Source: Methylocaldum sp035627495 | Lineage (GTDB): Bacteria > Pseudomonadota > Gammaproteobacteria > Methylococcales > Methylococcaceae | DNA length: 64,000 nt | Reading direction: 5' to 3' | Assembly (NCBI RefSeq): GCF_035627495.1 | Contig: NZ_DASPLO010000173.1 | Coordinates: 30,938 to 94,937, forward strand | Part shown: positions 18,572 through 27,455 of the stretch, in pieces | Position numbering within the stretch: position 1 is the stretch's first letter | Layout of the letters: every line of letters begins with the position of its first letter | The notes under the pieces: model-generated | Database searches by the model: none | What the model was told of the DNA's origin: nothing | The model's input: only the letters and a program-made list of their open reading frames with translations | Program-made: the position numbers and the translations under genes

Positions 18572-19651
18572 TCATGTGGCTCGCCGCGAAATATAGGCGG
18601 TAACTTCAGCGCGGTCGTGGTAAAGCTGTTTGAACGCAAGCAAATAATCCGTAGCCGTTTTTCCTATTTGCTCTTCAATGATTCCACGACAGCGTTTGAC
18701 TTCTTCGTAACGTTTATTCATCGGCAGCTTCAAATTGAAGATCGCCCTCCGGCATAAACCCAGCGCTATCCACTCGCCGATCAGGGCGGCGATTCGAGCC
18801 GGTTGCTCCACCACGTCGCAGACCAGCCAATCGACGGGTTTGGGGGGGCGATAACGAAATGCATCCATCCGCAGGTGTTCCACCAGGCCCGTGTCCAGCA
18901 AGGCGGGGTCGAGTTTGCCGTTGTCGACGGCGGTGACTTTGATGTGCCGTTTGGTCAGCTGCCAGGTCCAGCCTCCCGGAGCCGCCCCGAGATCGACTGC
19001 CGTCATGCCGGGGCTGAGGCTCTTTTGCTGATCGTCGAGGAACGTCAGGAAGGCCTCCTCCAGCTTGAGCGTGGATCGGCTCGGTGCGCCACGGGGAAAT
19101 CTCAGGCGGGGAATGCCCATGACCCAGGGACATGAATTGCCGGGCATCGACATCCCCACATAGGCTGCCGTGGAGCTGAGGAAAAATAGGTGCAGACGGG
19201 GAGCCGAGGGGCTGCCGAGCAATCCGCCGTCTTTAAGGGCACGATTGAACGGTGCCGCGAATTTGCGTGTGAAGGTGGAAAGCGATTTTGCCTCGTTGGT
19301 GTCCGCCGTTTCCAGATATACGTCCGAGAATCGGTCTCCCAACCGCTTGACCGCCTGCAATAACGGCTGAGTACGGTCGGCTACGGGAAGCTCGTTGATC
19401 GGTCCGACGGCGAAAACCAATTGTCGTGCAAAGACCAAATCGTCAAAACGAAGAGACCGGCCAAGCAGCGAGCGTGCCTCGATATTATCGGGCACGAATA
19501 CCACAAAGCCGCAATCAGGCTTGGCTTTTGCGTGGCCGGATACGCCTAATTCTCTGGTTCGCTCCAAGATTTCGGCAGCACACTCCTTTTCGAATCCGCC
19601 GCGGCAATAGAGTAAAACGCGATCGGGGATGTCGGTGTTTACGGTATTCAA
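18572..19651 (-). CDS. rlmM: 23S rRNA 2'-O-ribose methyltransferase RlmM
   Basis: The enzyme methylates the ribose of C2498 of 23S rRNA. A THUMP-like N-terminal part (LYCRGGFEKECAAEIL, with VETADTNEAKS) is followed by the Rossmann methyltransferase domain with DLGAAPGGWTWQL and VCDVVEQPA. The RSTLKLEEA and FNLKLPMNKRYEE segments supply lysines of the K-D-K-E tetrad. Length is 359 residues. The start is TTG at 19651, only 13 bp after galE, preceded by GGGA. Confidence 0.95.
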   Translation of the reverse strand: MNTVNTDIPDRVLLYCRGGFEKECAAEILERTRELGVSGHAKAKPDCGFVVFVPDNIEARSLLGRSLRFDDLVFARQLVFAVGPINELPVADRTQPLLQAVKRLGDRFSDVYLETADTNEAKSLSTFTRKFAAPFNRALKDGGLLGSPSAPRLHLFFLSSTAAYVGMSMPGNSCPWVMGIPRLRFPRGAPSRSTLKLEEAFLTFLDDQQKSLSPGMTAVDLGAAPGGWTWQLTKRHIKVTAVDNGKLDPALLDTGLVEHLRMDAFRYRPPKPVDWLVCDVVEQPARIAALIGEWIALGLCRRAIFNLKLPMNKRYEEVKRCRGIIEEQIGKTATDYLLAFKQLYHDRAEVTAYISRRAT

Positions 19652-19664
19652 TCCCAGACTGCTT

Positions 19665-20663
19665 CTAGTTGCCCCAGGGGTGTTCGAGCAGTTTCTTCTC
19701 CCAATCCAAGGAGGTTTTCACGATGAATGGCAGGTCGTCGTAACGTGGTTTCCAGTCAAGTACTTCGTGGATTTTTCCGACCGCCGCCACCAATTGCGGA
19801 GGGTCACCGGGCCGCCGCGGCATTTCTTCCACAGCAATCGGCTTTTCATTTGCCCGGTTCACGGCATTGATAACCTCACGGACACTGTAGCCGTGCCCGT
19901 AGCCGCAATTGAGCGTGGCCGAGTCGCCTCCCTTGCGGAGGTGGTTCAACGCCTGAATATGCGCATCGGCAAGGTCGCTGACATGAATGTAATCACGCAC
20001 TCCGGTGCCGTCTCCGGTAGGGTAGTCGGTGCCGAAAACGCTTAATTTTTCCCGTTTGCCGACGGCCACCTCTGCCGCGACTTTGATCAGCAAAGTTGCC
20101 TTGCGAGTCGACTGGCCGATCTTGCCTTCCGGGTCCGAGCCGGCCACGTTGAAATAGCGCAGAATCACATGCCGCATATCCGTTGCAGCGGAGAGATCCC
20201 GAAGCATCCATTCGCTCATTAGTTTGGATGCGCCGTAAGGATTGATCGGCGCGGTCGGCGACGACTCGGAAGCATAGGGCTCATTGGGGATGCCGTATAC
20301 GGCGGCCGTCGAGGAAAAAATAAAATGTTTCACGCCGGCGTTGCGGGCGCATTCCAGCAGATTGCGCGTCTTGCAGGTATTGTTGCCGTAGTATTTCAGC
20401 GGGTCGGCCACGGACTCCGGAACGATGGTGTGGGCGGCGAAGTGCAGCACCGCGTCTACGTTATAGTCGTGCATAATCCGGGCCACCAAATCGGTATCGC
20501 CCATATCGCCTTCGATGAAATTCCCGTGAAGTACGGCTTCGCCGAACCCGGTGGAGAGATTGTCGAGCACCACCAGGCGTTCTCCCATTTCACCCAATTG
20601 CTTGACCACATGGCTGCCGATATAGCCGGCACCACCCGTGACTAAAACCCCTTTTCTTTCCAT
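19665..20663 (-). CDS. galE: UDP-glucose 4-epimerase
   Basis: An extended SDR of 332 residues that interconverts UDP-glucose and UDP-galactose. It has TGGAGYIGSH at residues 9-18, the catalytic Ser-Ser-Thr (FSSTAAVYG), YGASK with the catalytic tyrosine and lysine near residue 148, and NCGYGHGYSVREV. A clear AGGAG precedes the ATG. It supplies precursors for envelope or exopolysaccharide synthesis, consistent with the sugar genes at 22.7-27.4 kb. Confidence 0.94.
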   Translation of the reverse strand: MERKGVLVTGGAGYIGSHVVKQLGEMGERLVVLDNLSTGFGEAVLHGNFIEGDMGDTDLVARIMHDYNVDAVLHFAAHTIVPESVADPLKYYGNNTCKTRNLLECARNAGVKHFIFSSTAAVYGIPNEPYASESSPTAPINPYGASKLMSEWMLRDLSAATDMRHVILRYFNVAGSDPEGKIGQSTRKATLLIKVAAEVAVGKREKLSVFGTDYPTGDGTGVRDYIHVSDLADAHIQALNHLRKGGDSATLNCGYGHGYSVREVINAVNRANEKPIAVEEMPRRPGDPPQLVAAVGKIHEVLDWKPRYDDLPFIVKTSLDWEKKLLEHPWGN

Positions 20664-20731
20664 ATAGCGCTCCTCGTTGGTGGGTTAATGCGTATTGATA
20701 TAGCGAATTGCGTTTTTTAGAACCTGACCGC

Positions 20732-21976
20732 TCAGTATGAAGTGTGAAAAGGTTCTATTTCCACCGTTTGACCGGCTTCGATTCCGGAATTTTCGGTGGG
20801 AAGGATAATGAAACAGTTGGCCAAACTCAGGGAGGTCATCTGTGAAGCGCCCTGGCAAGTCAAGCCGGTAACGGTATAACCGCCGTTTGGGGTACAGTGA
20901 TAAACGCCGCGCTGGAATTCGAGTCGCCCCGGCAGCTTATAAAGACGGTTGGTGCAAACAGCTTTGAGACGCAAAGGCTCAATGATCGGTGCGCCCATCA
21001 ATCGTAGCAGGGCTGGGCGAGCTAGCTGCTGAAATGTCACCGTCATAGACACCGGATTCCCAGGCAAGCCGAAAAAAAAGCTTGAATTGATGCGGCCGAA
21101 AGCAAAAGGCTTGCCCGGTTTGATCGCGACTTTCCAGAAGTCGATATGACCGATTTCTCTCGTTACTTCGGTGATGAAATCGGCATCGCCCACCGAAGCG
21201 CCCCCTGCGCTGATGACGGCATCCGCTTGATCCGATGCCTCCAGCAGAGCGCGCCGGATCGCGTCCTTGTCATCGCGAATCACGCCCATATCAATAGTCT
21301 CGATGCCCAAACCTGTTAACAGAGCATCCAGCACGTAACGATTGCTGTCATGAATTTCGCCGAAAGCAAGCGGTTCTGTAATGGCGCGGAGTTCATCGCC
21401 GGTGGAGAAAAATGCGACGCGCAGTTTACGCCGGACCGAAACCGCCGGCATACCGATCGAAGCCAAAAGTCCTATTTCGGCGGGCCCGAGATACTCCCCC
21501 TCGGAAAGAAGTCGGTCTCCGGCTTTCAGTTCTTCCCCGCGAGGCCGAATGTGTTCGCCCGGTTTCGGTTCCGCGGCGACTTGAATGTGATCTCCTTCGC
21601 GGCGTGCATGCTCCTGCATGAGCACGGCATCAGCGTTTTCCGGGAGCGCGGCGCCGGTAAGAATCCGTACGCATTCTCCCGGCGAGAGCGGGGCCGAGAA
21701 AGGCTGGCCGGCCCAGGCGGTCCCAATGACGCGAAGCTTGGATGCTTTCCGGAGATCGCCGGTTCTTACGGCATAACCATCCATAGCCGAGTTGGGAAAC
21801 GGGGGCAGGTCAATCGTTGAATAGACGTCTTCCGCCAAGATGCGGCCCAGTGCTTGCTTCAATGGGAGCTGCTCGGTCCCCCGCGCCGGCGTTATTATCT
21901 TGAATATCCGATCCAGCGCCTCTTTCAGGGGCAAGGGCTGCGGCTGTTTCTCGGCGCAGCAATCAGGCTCGCGCAT
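20732..21976 (-). CDS. moeA: Molybdopterin molybdenumtransferase MoeA
   Basis: A 414-residue protein inserting molybdate into adenylylated molybdopterin. MoeA signatures include PFPNSAMDGYAV near residue 60, ILTGAALPENADAVLMQE, FFSTGDEL and the MoCF domain GGASVGDADF with FGLPGNPVS. Its start overlaps the mobB end by 14 bp, giving a Moco operon. Likely users in a methanotroph include formate dehydrogenase and nitrate reductase, neither in this window. Confidence 0.95.
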   Translation of the reverse strand: MREPDCCAEKQPQPLPLKEALDRIFKIITPARGTEQLPLKQALGRILAEDVYSTIDLPPFPNSAMDGYAVRTGDLRKASKLRVIGTAWAGQPFSAPLSPGECVRILTGAALPENADAVLMQEHARREGDHIQVAAEPKPGEHIRPRGEELKAGDRLLSEGEYLGPAEIGLLASIGMPAVSVRRKLRVAFFSTGDELRAITEPLAFGEIHDSNRYVLDALLTGLGIETIDMGVIRDDKDAIRRALLEASDQADAVISAGGASVGDADFITEVTREIGHIDFWKVAIKPGKPFAFGRINSSFFFGLPGNPVSMTVTFQQLARPALLRLMGAPIIEPLRLKAVCTNRLYKLPGRLEFQRGVYHCTPNGGYTVTGLTCQGASQMTSLSLANCFIILPTENSGIEAGQTVEIEPFHTSY

Positions 21977-22502
21977 GGGGAAGAAATTCCTGGCAAATGA
22001 AACGGGCGATTTGATCCGGATCGTTGATGTCCAGTCTTGGTATGCCGGGCGTAACCGCCGGTTCAGTATCCGTCGCGATCGCGATGATGGTCTCGTCGTC
22101 GGGAAACAAAAGCGGTTTACCGAGAGCCGGGCGGTGCAACTCGATTTTCGGAAAGCGTTCTCGTTTAAACCCTTCCACTAAAATCAGATCCAGGTCGGTC
22201 TGGTCAAAATAGGCTAATTCCTCGGCCAATGTCGGTTCTCGGATCACCCGGTGTTCCACGATGATGGCGCGGCGATGCGACGAACTCAGCATCACAGGGC
22301 TCGCTCCGGCCTGGCGCAACTCATAGCTGTCCTTGCCGGGATAGTCTATCTCGAAGCTGTGGTGACTGTGCTTGATAAGCCCGACGTTAAGGTCGTTTAA
22401 TCGAAGCAGCGGGATAATCTTCTTTAAGAGAGTGGTTTTACCGGTGCCGCTGAAAGCGGCAAAGCCCAGTATCGGCACCTGCGCATTGCGGAAATTCAGC
22501 AT
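21963..22502 (-). CDS. mobB: Molybdopterin-guanine dinucleotide biosynthesis protein MobB
   Basis: A 179-residue P-loop GTPase with Walker A FSGTGKTTLL near residue 18, IKHSHHSFEID carrying the conserved histidines, and LILVEGFKRERFPKIELHRP. MobB assists MobA in attaching GMP to molybdopterin. It is the first gene of the pair with moeA. Gap 22503-22678 holds no visible gene or clear terminator. Confidence 0.93.
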   Translation of the reverse strand: MLNFRNAQVPILGFAAFSGTGKTTLLKKIIPLLRLNDLNVGLIKHSHHSFEIDYPGKDSYELRQAGASPVMLSSSHRRAIIVEHRVIREPTLAEELAYFDQTDLDLILVEGFKRERFPKIELHRPALGKPLLFPDDETIIAIATDTEPAVTPGIPRLDINDPDQIARFICQEFLPHARA

Positions 22503-22678
22503 TCGGCTGTTTCAGTTGGAGCAGCGGTAGACGAATTGCAAATAGAATGAAAGGTGGCCCGACGATCTTTCCGAGCGCTTATCGGGTGTGCAGCCATTAA
22601 TAACATCAAAGTTTAATTGCGCTGACGATGTGTCCTCTTGGAGGAAGCAGTCTAGAAAAGGTTGTCCCCAGCGTCCGG

Positions 22679-23689
22679 TTAGGAACAGCCGTAATAGTCT
22701 TTATACCAGCCGACAAAGTTGGCAATTCCGGATTCTATAGGGGTTGCCGGTTGGTAGCCTACATCACGTATAAGATCGTCTACATCCGCGTAGGTGGCGG
22801 GTACATCGCCGCTCTGCATGGGGAGAAAGTTTTTGTCTGCTTTCTTGCCCAGGCACTCTTCCAGCACTTCGATGAAGCGCATGAGCTCAACCGGTTGGTG
22901 ATTGCCGATATTGTAAAGGCGGTAAGGTGCTTTACCGGTGCCGGGATCCGGGTGCTCACTGTTCCAATTCGGGTTGGGTGCGGCGATGTTGTCGAGAACC
23001 CTGACTACGCCCTCAACGATGTCGTCGATATAGGTGAAGTCGCGACGGTGCCGGCCGAAGTTGAAGACGTCTATCGGTTTCCCTTCGAGGATATTCCGGG
23101 TGAACATGAACAAGGCCATGTCCGGGCGGCCCCAGGGCCCGTATACGGTGAAAAAGCGCAATCCGGTGGTCGGTAGGCTGTAAAGGTGGCTGTAAGTATG
23201 CGCCATCAGTTCGTTTGCTTTCTTCGTGGCCGCGTACAGGCTCACCGGGTGGTCGACGTTATGGTGGACCGAAAACGGCATAACGGTATTGGCGCCGTAA
23301 ACGGAGCTGGAAGAGGCATAAACCAGATGCTCGATTTCGTGATGCCGGCAAGCTTCCAGTATGTTGCAGAAACCCACCAGATTTGCGTCGATGTAGGCGT
23401 GAGGATGCGTCAGCGAATATCTCACCCCTGCCTGGGCAGCGAGATTGACGACGCGCTGCGGCCGGTGATCCGAGAACGCCTGATTCAGGCGTTCTCGGTC
23501 TTCCAGGGCAATGCGGATTTCCGTGAAGCCGGAATGATTTTTCAGCCGGGCGAGCCGCGCTTCTTTCAAGCCGACATCATAGTAATCGTTGACGTTGTCG
23601 ATGCCGATAACTTCGTCCCCGCGAGCAAGGAGCACCTGCGCCAACGCAGCGCCGATAAACCCCGCCGTGCCTGTGACCAATACTTTCAT
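22679..23689 (-). CDS. NAD-dependent epimerase, probably UDP-glucuronate 4-epimerase
   Basis: An extended SDR of 336 residues with TGTAGFIGAALAQ at residues 7-19, the IGIDNVNDYYDVGLKEARL segment characteristic of UDP-glucuronate epimerases, YASSSSVYG and YAATKKANE (catalytic tyrosine and lysine). It would convert UDP-glucuronate to UDP-galacturonate or act on the N-acetylated analogue. It lies 18 bp after the nucleotide-sugar dehydrogenase; the pair resembles TviB/TviC, making uronic-acid precursors for a capsule, O-antigen or exopolysaccharide. Confidence 0.85.
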   Translation of the reverse strand: MKVLVTGTAGFIGAALAQVLLARGDEVIGIDNVNDYYDVGLKEARLARLKNHSGFTEIRIALEDRERLNQAFSDHRPQRVVNLAAQAGVRYSLTHPHAYIDANLVGFCNILEACRHHEIEHLVYASSSSVYGANTVMPFSVHHNVDHPVSLYAATKKANELMAHTYSHLYSLPTTGLRFFTVYGPWGRPDMALFMFTRNILEGKPIDVFNFGRHRRDFTYIDDIVEGVVRVLDNIAAPNPNWNSEHPDPGTGKAPYRLYNIGNHQPVELMRFIEVLEECLGKKADKNFLPMQSGDVPATYADVDDLIRDVGYQPATPIESGIANFVGWYKDYYGCS

Positions 23690-23707
23690 TGGCTATATTC
23701 CTGTGGA

Positions 23708-24988
23708 TTAGAGGTGCTCATCTACGGTGTCGCGTGGCAATGCATATTTAACGTCGAATAGGATTCCGTCGGGTTTTGCCAATGCGCGGATGGCTTCGAT
23801 TCCCATGGCTCTGAATTCCCGATGCGCGACTGCAACAACAACAGCATCGTATTTTCCTGCGGAGAGCTCCCGGAGAAGGTCAATACCGTATTCCTCGTGG
23901 ACCTCCTCGGGGTTGGCCCACGGATCGTAAACATCGATTCGAGCATTGTAGCTCTCGAGTTCTTTGATAATGTCCGTTACCCGTGTGTTCCGGATGTCCG
24001 GGCAGTTTTCCTTAAAAGTTAATCCCAGGATGAGGATATTTGCTTGACAGACTTGAAGCCGCTTCTGCGTCATAAGCTTGACCAAGCGGCTAGCGACATA
24101 CTCGCCCATTCCGTCGTTGATTCGGCGACCGGCCAGGATGATCTCGGGATGATAGCCGACTTCTTGGGCTTTATGGGTGAGGTAATACGGATCGACGCCG
24201 ATGCAGTGGCCGCCGACAAGGCCCGGACGAAAGGGAAGGAAGTTCCATTTGCTCCCGGCGGCCTCCAAGACCTCCAAAGTATTCAATCCCAACTTGTTGA
24301 ACAGGATTGCCAACTCGTTGATGAGCGCGATATTCACGTCCCTCTGTGTGTTCTCGATGACTTTTGCCGCTTCGGCGACCTTGATGCTGCTGGCTTTGTG
24401 GGTGCCCGCCGTGATGATTTTACGGTAAAGCTCATCGACAAAATCGGTGATTTCCGGGGTTGAGCCCGATGTGACTTTCTTGATGGTGGTGACGCGGTGT
24501 TCCTTGTCTCCGGGGTTGATGCGCTCGGGGCTATAACCGCAATAAAAATCCCGGTTGAAGACCAATCCCGATTGAGCTTCCAGAATCGGCACGCAGACTT
24601 CTTCGGTCGCGCCCGGGTAAACCGTGGATTCGTAAATGACGATGTCGTCTCTCGACAGGATTTTGCCGATGGTCTGGCTGGCCTTTTCCAGGGGGGTCAG
24701 ATCGGGACGTTTGTGCGCGTCTATGGGCGTCGGGACCGTAACGATATACACGTTGCAGCCTGCGAGATCTGCGGGATTCGCGGTGTAGCTCAGCCGCTTC
24801 GCGCTTGCGAGTTCGTCGGCATCGACCTCGAGCGAGCGATCGAGTCCGTCTTTCAATTCCGTAACGCGCTGGGCATTGATGTCCAGGCCTATGGTGTCGA
24901 AGTGTCTGCCGAATTCCACGGCGAGCGGAAGTCCTACGTAGCCCAGTCCGATTATGCCGATTTTTGCTTCAGCGAGCGAGCGCATCAT
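23708..24988 (-). CDS. Nucleotide-sugar 6-dehydrogenase (TviB/WbpA-like)
   Basis: A 426-residue UDP-sugar dehydrogenase with an N-terminal Rossmann motif GLGYVGLPLAVEFG near residue 16, VPTPID, YESTVYPGATEE, the catalytic-cysteine segment GGHCIGVDPYYLTH near residue 262, and the C-terminal LGLTFKENCPDIRNT domain. The pattern is closest to UDP-GlcNAc(A)/GalNAc dehydrogenases of the Vi-antigen type rather than UDP-glucose dehydrogenase. Two adjacent ATGs (24988, 24985) are possible. It is the first gene of a pair with the downstream epimerase and divergent from the sugar transferase at 25979. Confidence 0.88.
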   Translation of the reverse strand: MMRSLAEAKIGIIGLGYVGLPLAVEFGRHFDTIGLDINAQRVTELKDGLDRSLEVDADELASAKRLSYTANPADLAGCNVYIVTVPTPIDAHKRPDLTPLEKASQTIGKILSRDDIVIYESTVYPGATEEVCVPILEAQSGLVFNRDFYCGYSPERINPGDKEHRVTTIKKVTSGSTPEITDFVDELYRKIITAGTHKASSIKVAEAAKVIENTQRDVNIALINELAILFNKLGLNTLEVLEAAGSKWNFLPFRPGLVGGHCIGVDPYYLTHKAQEVGYHPEIILAGRRINDGMGEYVASRLVKLMTQKRLQVCQANILILGLTFKENCPDIRNTRVTDIIKELESYNARIDVYDPWANPEEVHEEYGIDLLRELSAGKYDAVVVAVAHREFRAMGIEAIRALAKPDGILFDVKYALPRDTVDEHL

Positions 24989-25978
24989 GCCTCCGGATAA
25001 GTGAAGAATCTTAGAAATCCAGCGAAAGCTTAGACTATGTTTCTCGAGGGTCTTGTGAAGACAGTTGGGCTATGATAGCTCGCACATTCAGTCCCTTGCT
25101 CGGTCAGCATTTCTCCATTTGTTAGAGCGAAGCGATTTCGTGGAAGGGAGAGGTCGGCGGCGCCACCGATACCACAGCGTCGATTCGATTTTAAAGGAAG
25201 GTGGTAGAAGCGGAAAGCTCTTCCTTGGCTTGATCGGTACTGTACCAATCTCGGGTGGTGTGGACATCGGGGCGGAATGTCGCGTGCGCCCATGCGTCAA
25301 GGATATCGGGACGGGCGAAATATAAGGAACTATGTGTTAAATTGGCGCCTCGATTGCGCACCTAAGACAAGCAAATATCCAACTTGTTGGGATGCCGCTT
25401 GAGAAAGCTCATGGCTATGGGAAGTACTTAACGTAGCCAAGCTCATAACGCAGAAGGCCTGGCTCAATCGGAGATTTTGCCAGACAAGTGGATTATGTGT
25501 AGCTTATTCTAGGCATCTGCAAAAAAATCAACGTTCAGGGTCTTGGTGCTGGATTAAGCTGGGCTTTTCTAGCAAAAAATAAAAAAGCTTATTAATGGCC
25601 ATTTCGATTTCTGGGCGGTTTGGCTCAAGATAAAACCTTCCGTATCCGATTCCGACTGCTCGTTTGAGTCGATTTAGCGCCTTCGCCGAGAGGCGCGTGG
25701 ACTAGCCTAGAATGCGTTTGTGCCAGGGGTAAGTTTTCAGCCATAAGATTATGTGCGCCAGGGGCAGAGCACAACAAGAACAATCCACTCAACTTTTCGA
25801 GCAAAATCAGCGCTGACATGCAGCGCAATTGCCGTCTTGAGCACCCCTTAATATGACTTCAATACGATTTTTTTCTTTAAAAGCTACTCGGCCGATTTTC
25901 ATCCCGTAGCCATGCCGGAACAAGGCAACTCCGTACACTCTAGCGGCAAATTTATCTGATGAAGGGTCGGCAAGATTT
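24989..25978. other. About 990-bp gap before the polysaccharide/prs genes
   Basis: No gene is convincingly present. Small frames at 25065-25325 (plus) and 25625-25828 (minus) lack recognisable motifs or a ribosome site and may be decayed sequence. The right part is AT-rich, with a short hairpin at 25810-25826 (GCGCTG/CAGCGC). A sigma-54-like promoter candidate is listed separately. The gap separates two divergent operons for polysaccharide precursors and priming, so regulatory sites are expected. Confidence 0.45.
25342..25358 (+). promoter_or_regulatory. Candidate sigma-54 (-24/-12) promoter
   Basis: The sequence TTGGCGCCTCGATTGCG has the GG at 25344-25345 and GC at 25356-25357 separated by exactly ten bases, as in the consensus TGGCAC-N5-TTGC, with GCGC in place of GCAC. 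It points toward the sugar transferase/prsK-prsR genes, but 620 bp upstream. PrsR belongs to the sigma-54 activator class, which makes the site plausible; the distance to the first gene counts against it unless an unseen small gene or RNA lies between. Confidence 0.35.
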
Positions 25979-27373
25979 ATGATTCGCGTTTTTCGCCATT
26001 ATATTTCAAGCGTTTATCTGGTTATTTTTCTACTGGACTGCGGCATTTTTTTCTCCGCCTTTTATATGGGGACGGTTTTACGATTTTATCCGGAACTCCA
26101 TGGCAACTTTTCGACCATCGATTTAACTAATCCGTCCGCCGTTTTCTGTGTGTTCATGTTGGCGAGCACCACGGGAATGGGCCTTTATCAACGGGTGCAG
26201 AGCGGGGGCGATGCAGGGTTGCTGCTTCGAATCCTGGCAAGTTTTGTGCTCGGTGCAATTTTGATGGGCTTGGTCTTCTATGTCATTCCGACGGTTTTCG
26301 TAGGTCGAGGTGTATTCGGCTATGCGTTGCTAGCCGCCTTAACGTTAACGCTGTTCTCGCGTTTTCTATTTCTGAAGTTCGTGGATCGGCAGGAGCTTAG
26401 GCGGCGAGTGCTGGTCTTAGGGGCGGGTTACAACGCGAACATGATTCAAGAGTTCGAAAGTAAAGCAGCCAATCCGAGCTTTCACGTCATCGGCTTCATA
26501 CAAATGGGTGGAGATCCCTGTCGGATAAATCCCCTCCGTCTATGCGCTATGGAGGTACCTCTCAATGAATTCGCCACTGCGCATGATATCGATGAAATTG
26601 TTGTAGCCCCGGACGACCGCCGAGGCGGGCTGGCCGTTGACGAGATTTTGGACTGCAAGATGAACGGCCGAGAAGTGGTGGATCTATTGAACTTCTTTGA
26701 ACGCGAGGCGGGCCTGATCCGTGTCGACTGCCTGCATCCCAGTTGGCTGGTTTTTTCCGATGGATTTCGGTACAGCGGCTTTCAGCAGCTTTCCAAGCGC
26801 GTGTTTGACGTTTTGGCGAGCCTTGCCTTGCTCGCTATAAGTTGGCCTATCATGTTGCTGACCGTCTTGGCGATCGTAGTTGAAAGTGGCTGGCGTGCGC
26901 CGGTGTTTTACCATCAGGTGCGCGTCGGTAAGAACTGGCGATTGTTCAAAGTAATAAAGTTCCGGAGCATGCGCACCGATGCCGAAAAAGACGGCCGGGC
27001 GCGATGGGCGACCCGGAACGATGATCGTGTGACCCGGGTAGGCCGGTTTATTCGGAAGACCCGCATCGATGAATTACCGCAGTTGTTCAACGTTCTGAAA
27101 GGTGAAATGAGTTTCGTTGGGCCTCGCCCGGAGCGGCCCGAATTCGTGGAAAAGTTCGCAGAAACCATTCCTTACTACTCTGAGCGCCACCGGGTAAAGC
27201 CAGGCATCACCGGCTGGGCGCAACTGTGTTATCCGTACGGGTCGAGTTATCAGGACGCCATTGAGAAGCTGCAATACGATCTGTATTACGTTAAGAATTA
27301 CAGCCTTTTTCTCGACTTTCTCATCATGTTGCAGACCGTTGAAGTGGTTGTATGGGGCAAGGGGGCTCGTTAA
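25979..27373 (+). CDS. PEP-CTERM-system sugar transferase (polyprenyl-phosphate priming enzyme)
   Basis: A 464-residue membrane glycosyltransferase of the type found with exosortase systems (TIGR03013-like). The N-terminus has four membrane segments (residues 10-130), then a nucleotide-binding-like central domain (VLVLGAGYNANMI), another membrane helix at about 275-300, and the C-terminal bacterial sugar transferase domain with KVIKFRSMRTDAEKDG, RKTRIDELPQLFNVLKGEMS and VGPRPERPEF. It adds the first sugar phosphate to undecaprenyl phosphate for exopolysaccharide. It is 82 bp upstream of prsK and in the same direction. Confidence 0.9.
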   Translation: MIRVFRHYISSVYLVIFLLDCGIFFSAFYMGTVLRFYPELHGNFSTIDLTNPSAVFCVFMLASTTGMGLYQRVQSGGDAGLLLRILASFVLGAILMGLVFYVIPTVFVGRGVFGYALLAALTLTLFSRFLFLKFVDRQELRRRVLVLGAGYNANMIQEFESKAANPSFHVIGFIQMGGDPCRINPLRLCAMEVPLNEFATAHDIDEIVVAPDDRRGGLAVDEILDCKMNGREVVDLLNFFEREAGLIRVDCLHPSWLVFSDGFRYSGFQQLSKRVFDVLASLALLAISWPIMLLTVLAIVVESGWRAPVFYHQVRVGKNWRLFKVIKFRSMRTDAEKDGRARWATRNDDRVTRVGRFIRKTRIDELPQLFNVLKGEMSFVGPRPERPEFVEKFAETIPYYSERHRVKPGITGWAQLCYPYGSSYQDAIEKLQYDLYYVKNYSLFLDFLIMLQTVEVVVWGKGAR

Positions 27374-27455
27374 ACGCCGACTTAGAAAAAATCTTGTTCT
27401 TGGATATCGATGCTACGCTGATTAGTGCAGCATTTTCATCTAACGCAGAGGACGC

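Noticed and set aside
25065..25325. Possible 86-residue plus-strand gene in the gap before the sugar transferase
   Set aside because: No motif, no ribosome site, and the antisense frame is equally open; kept only as possible decayed sequence.
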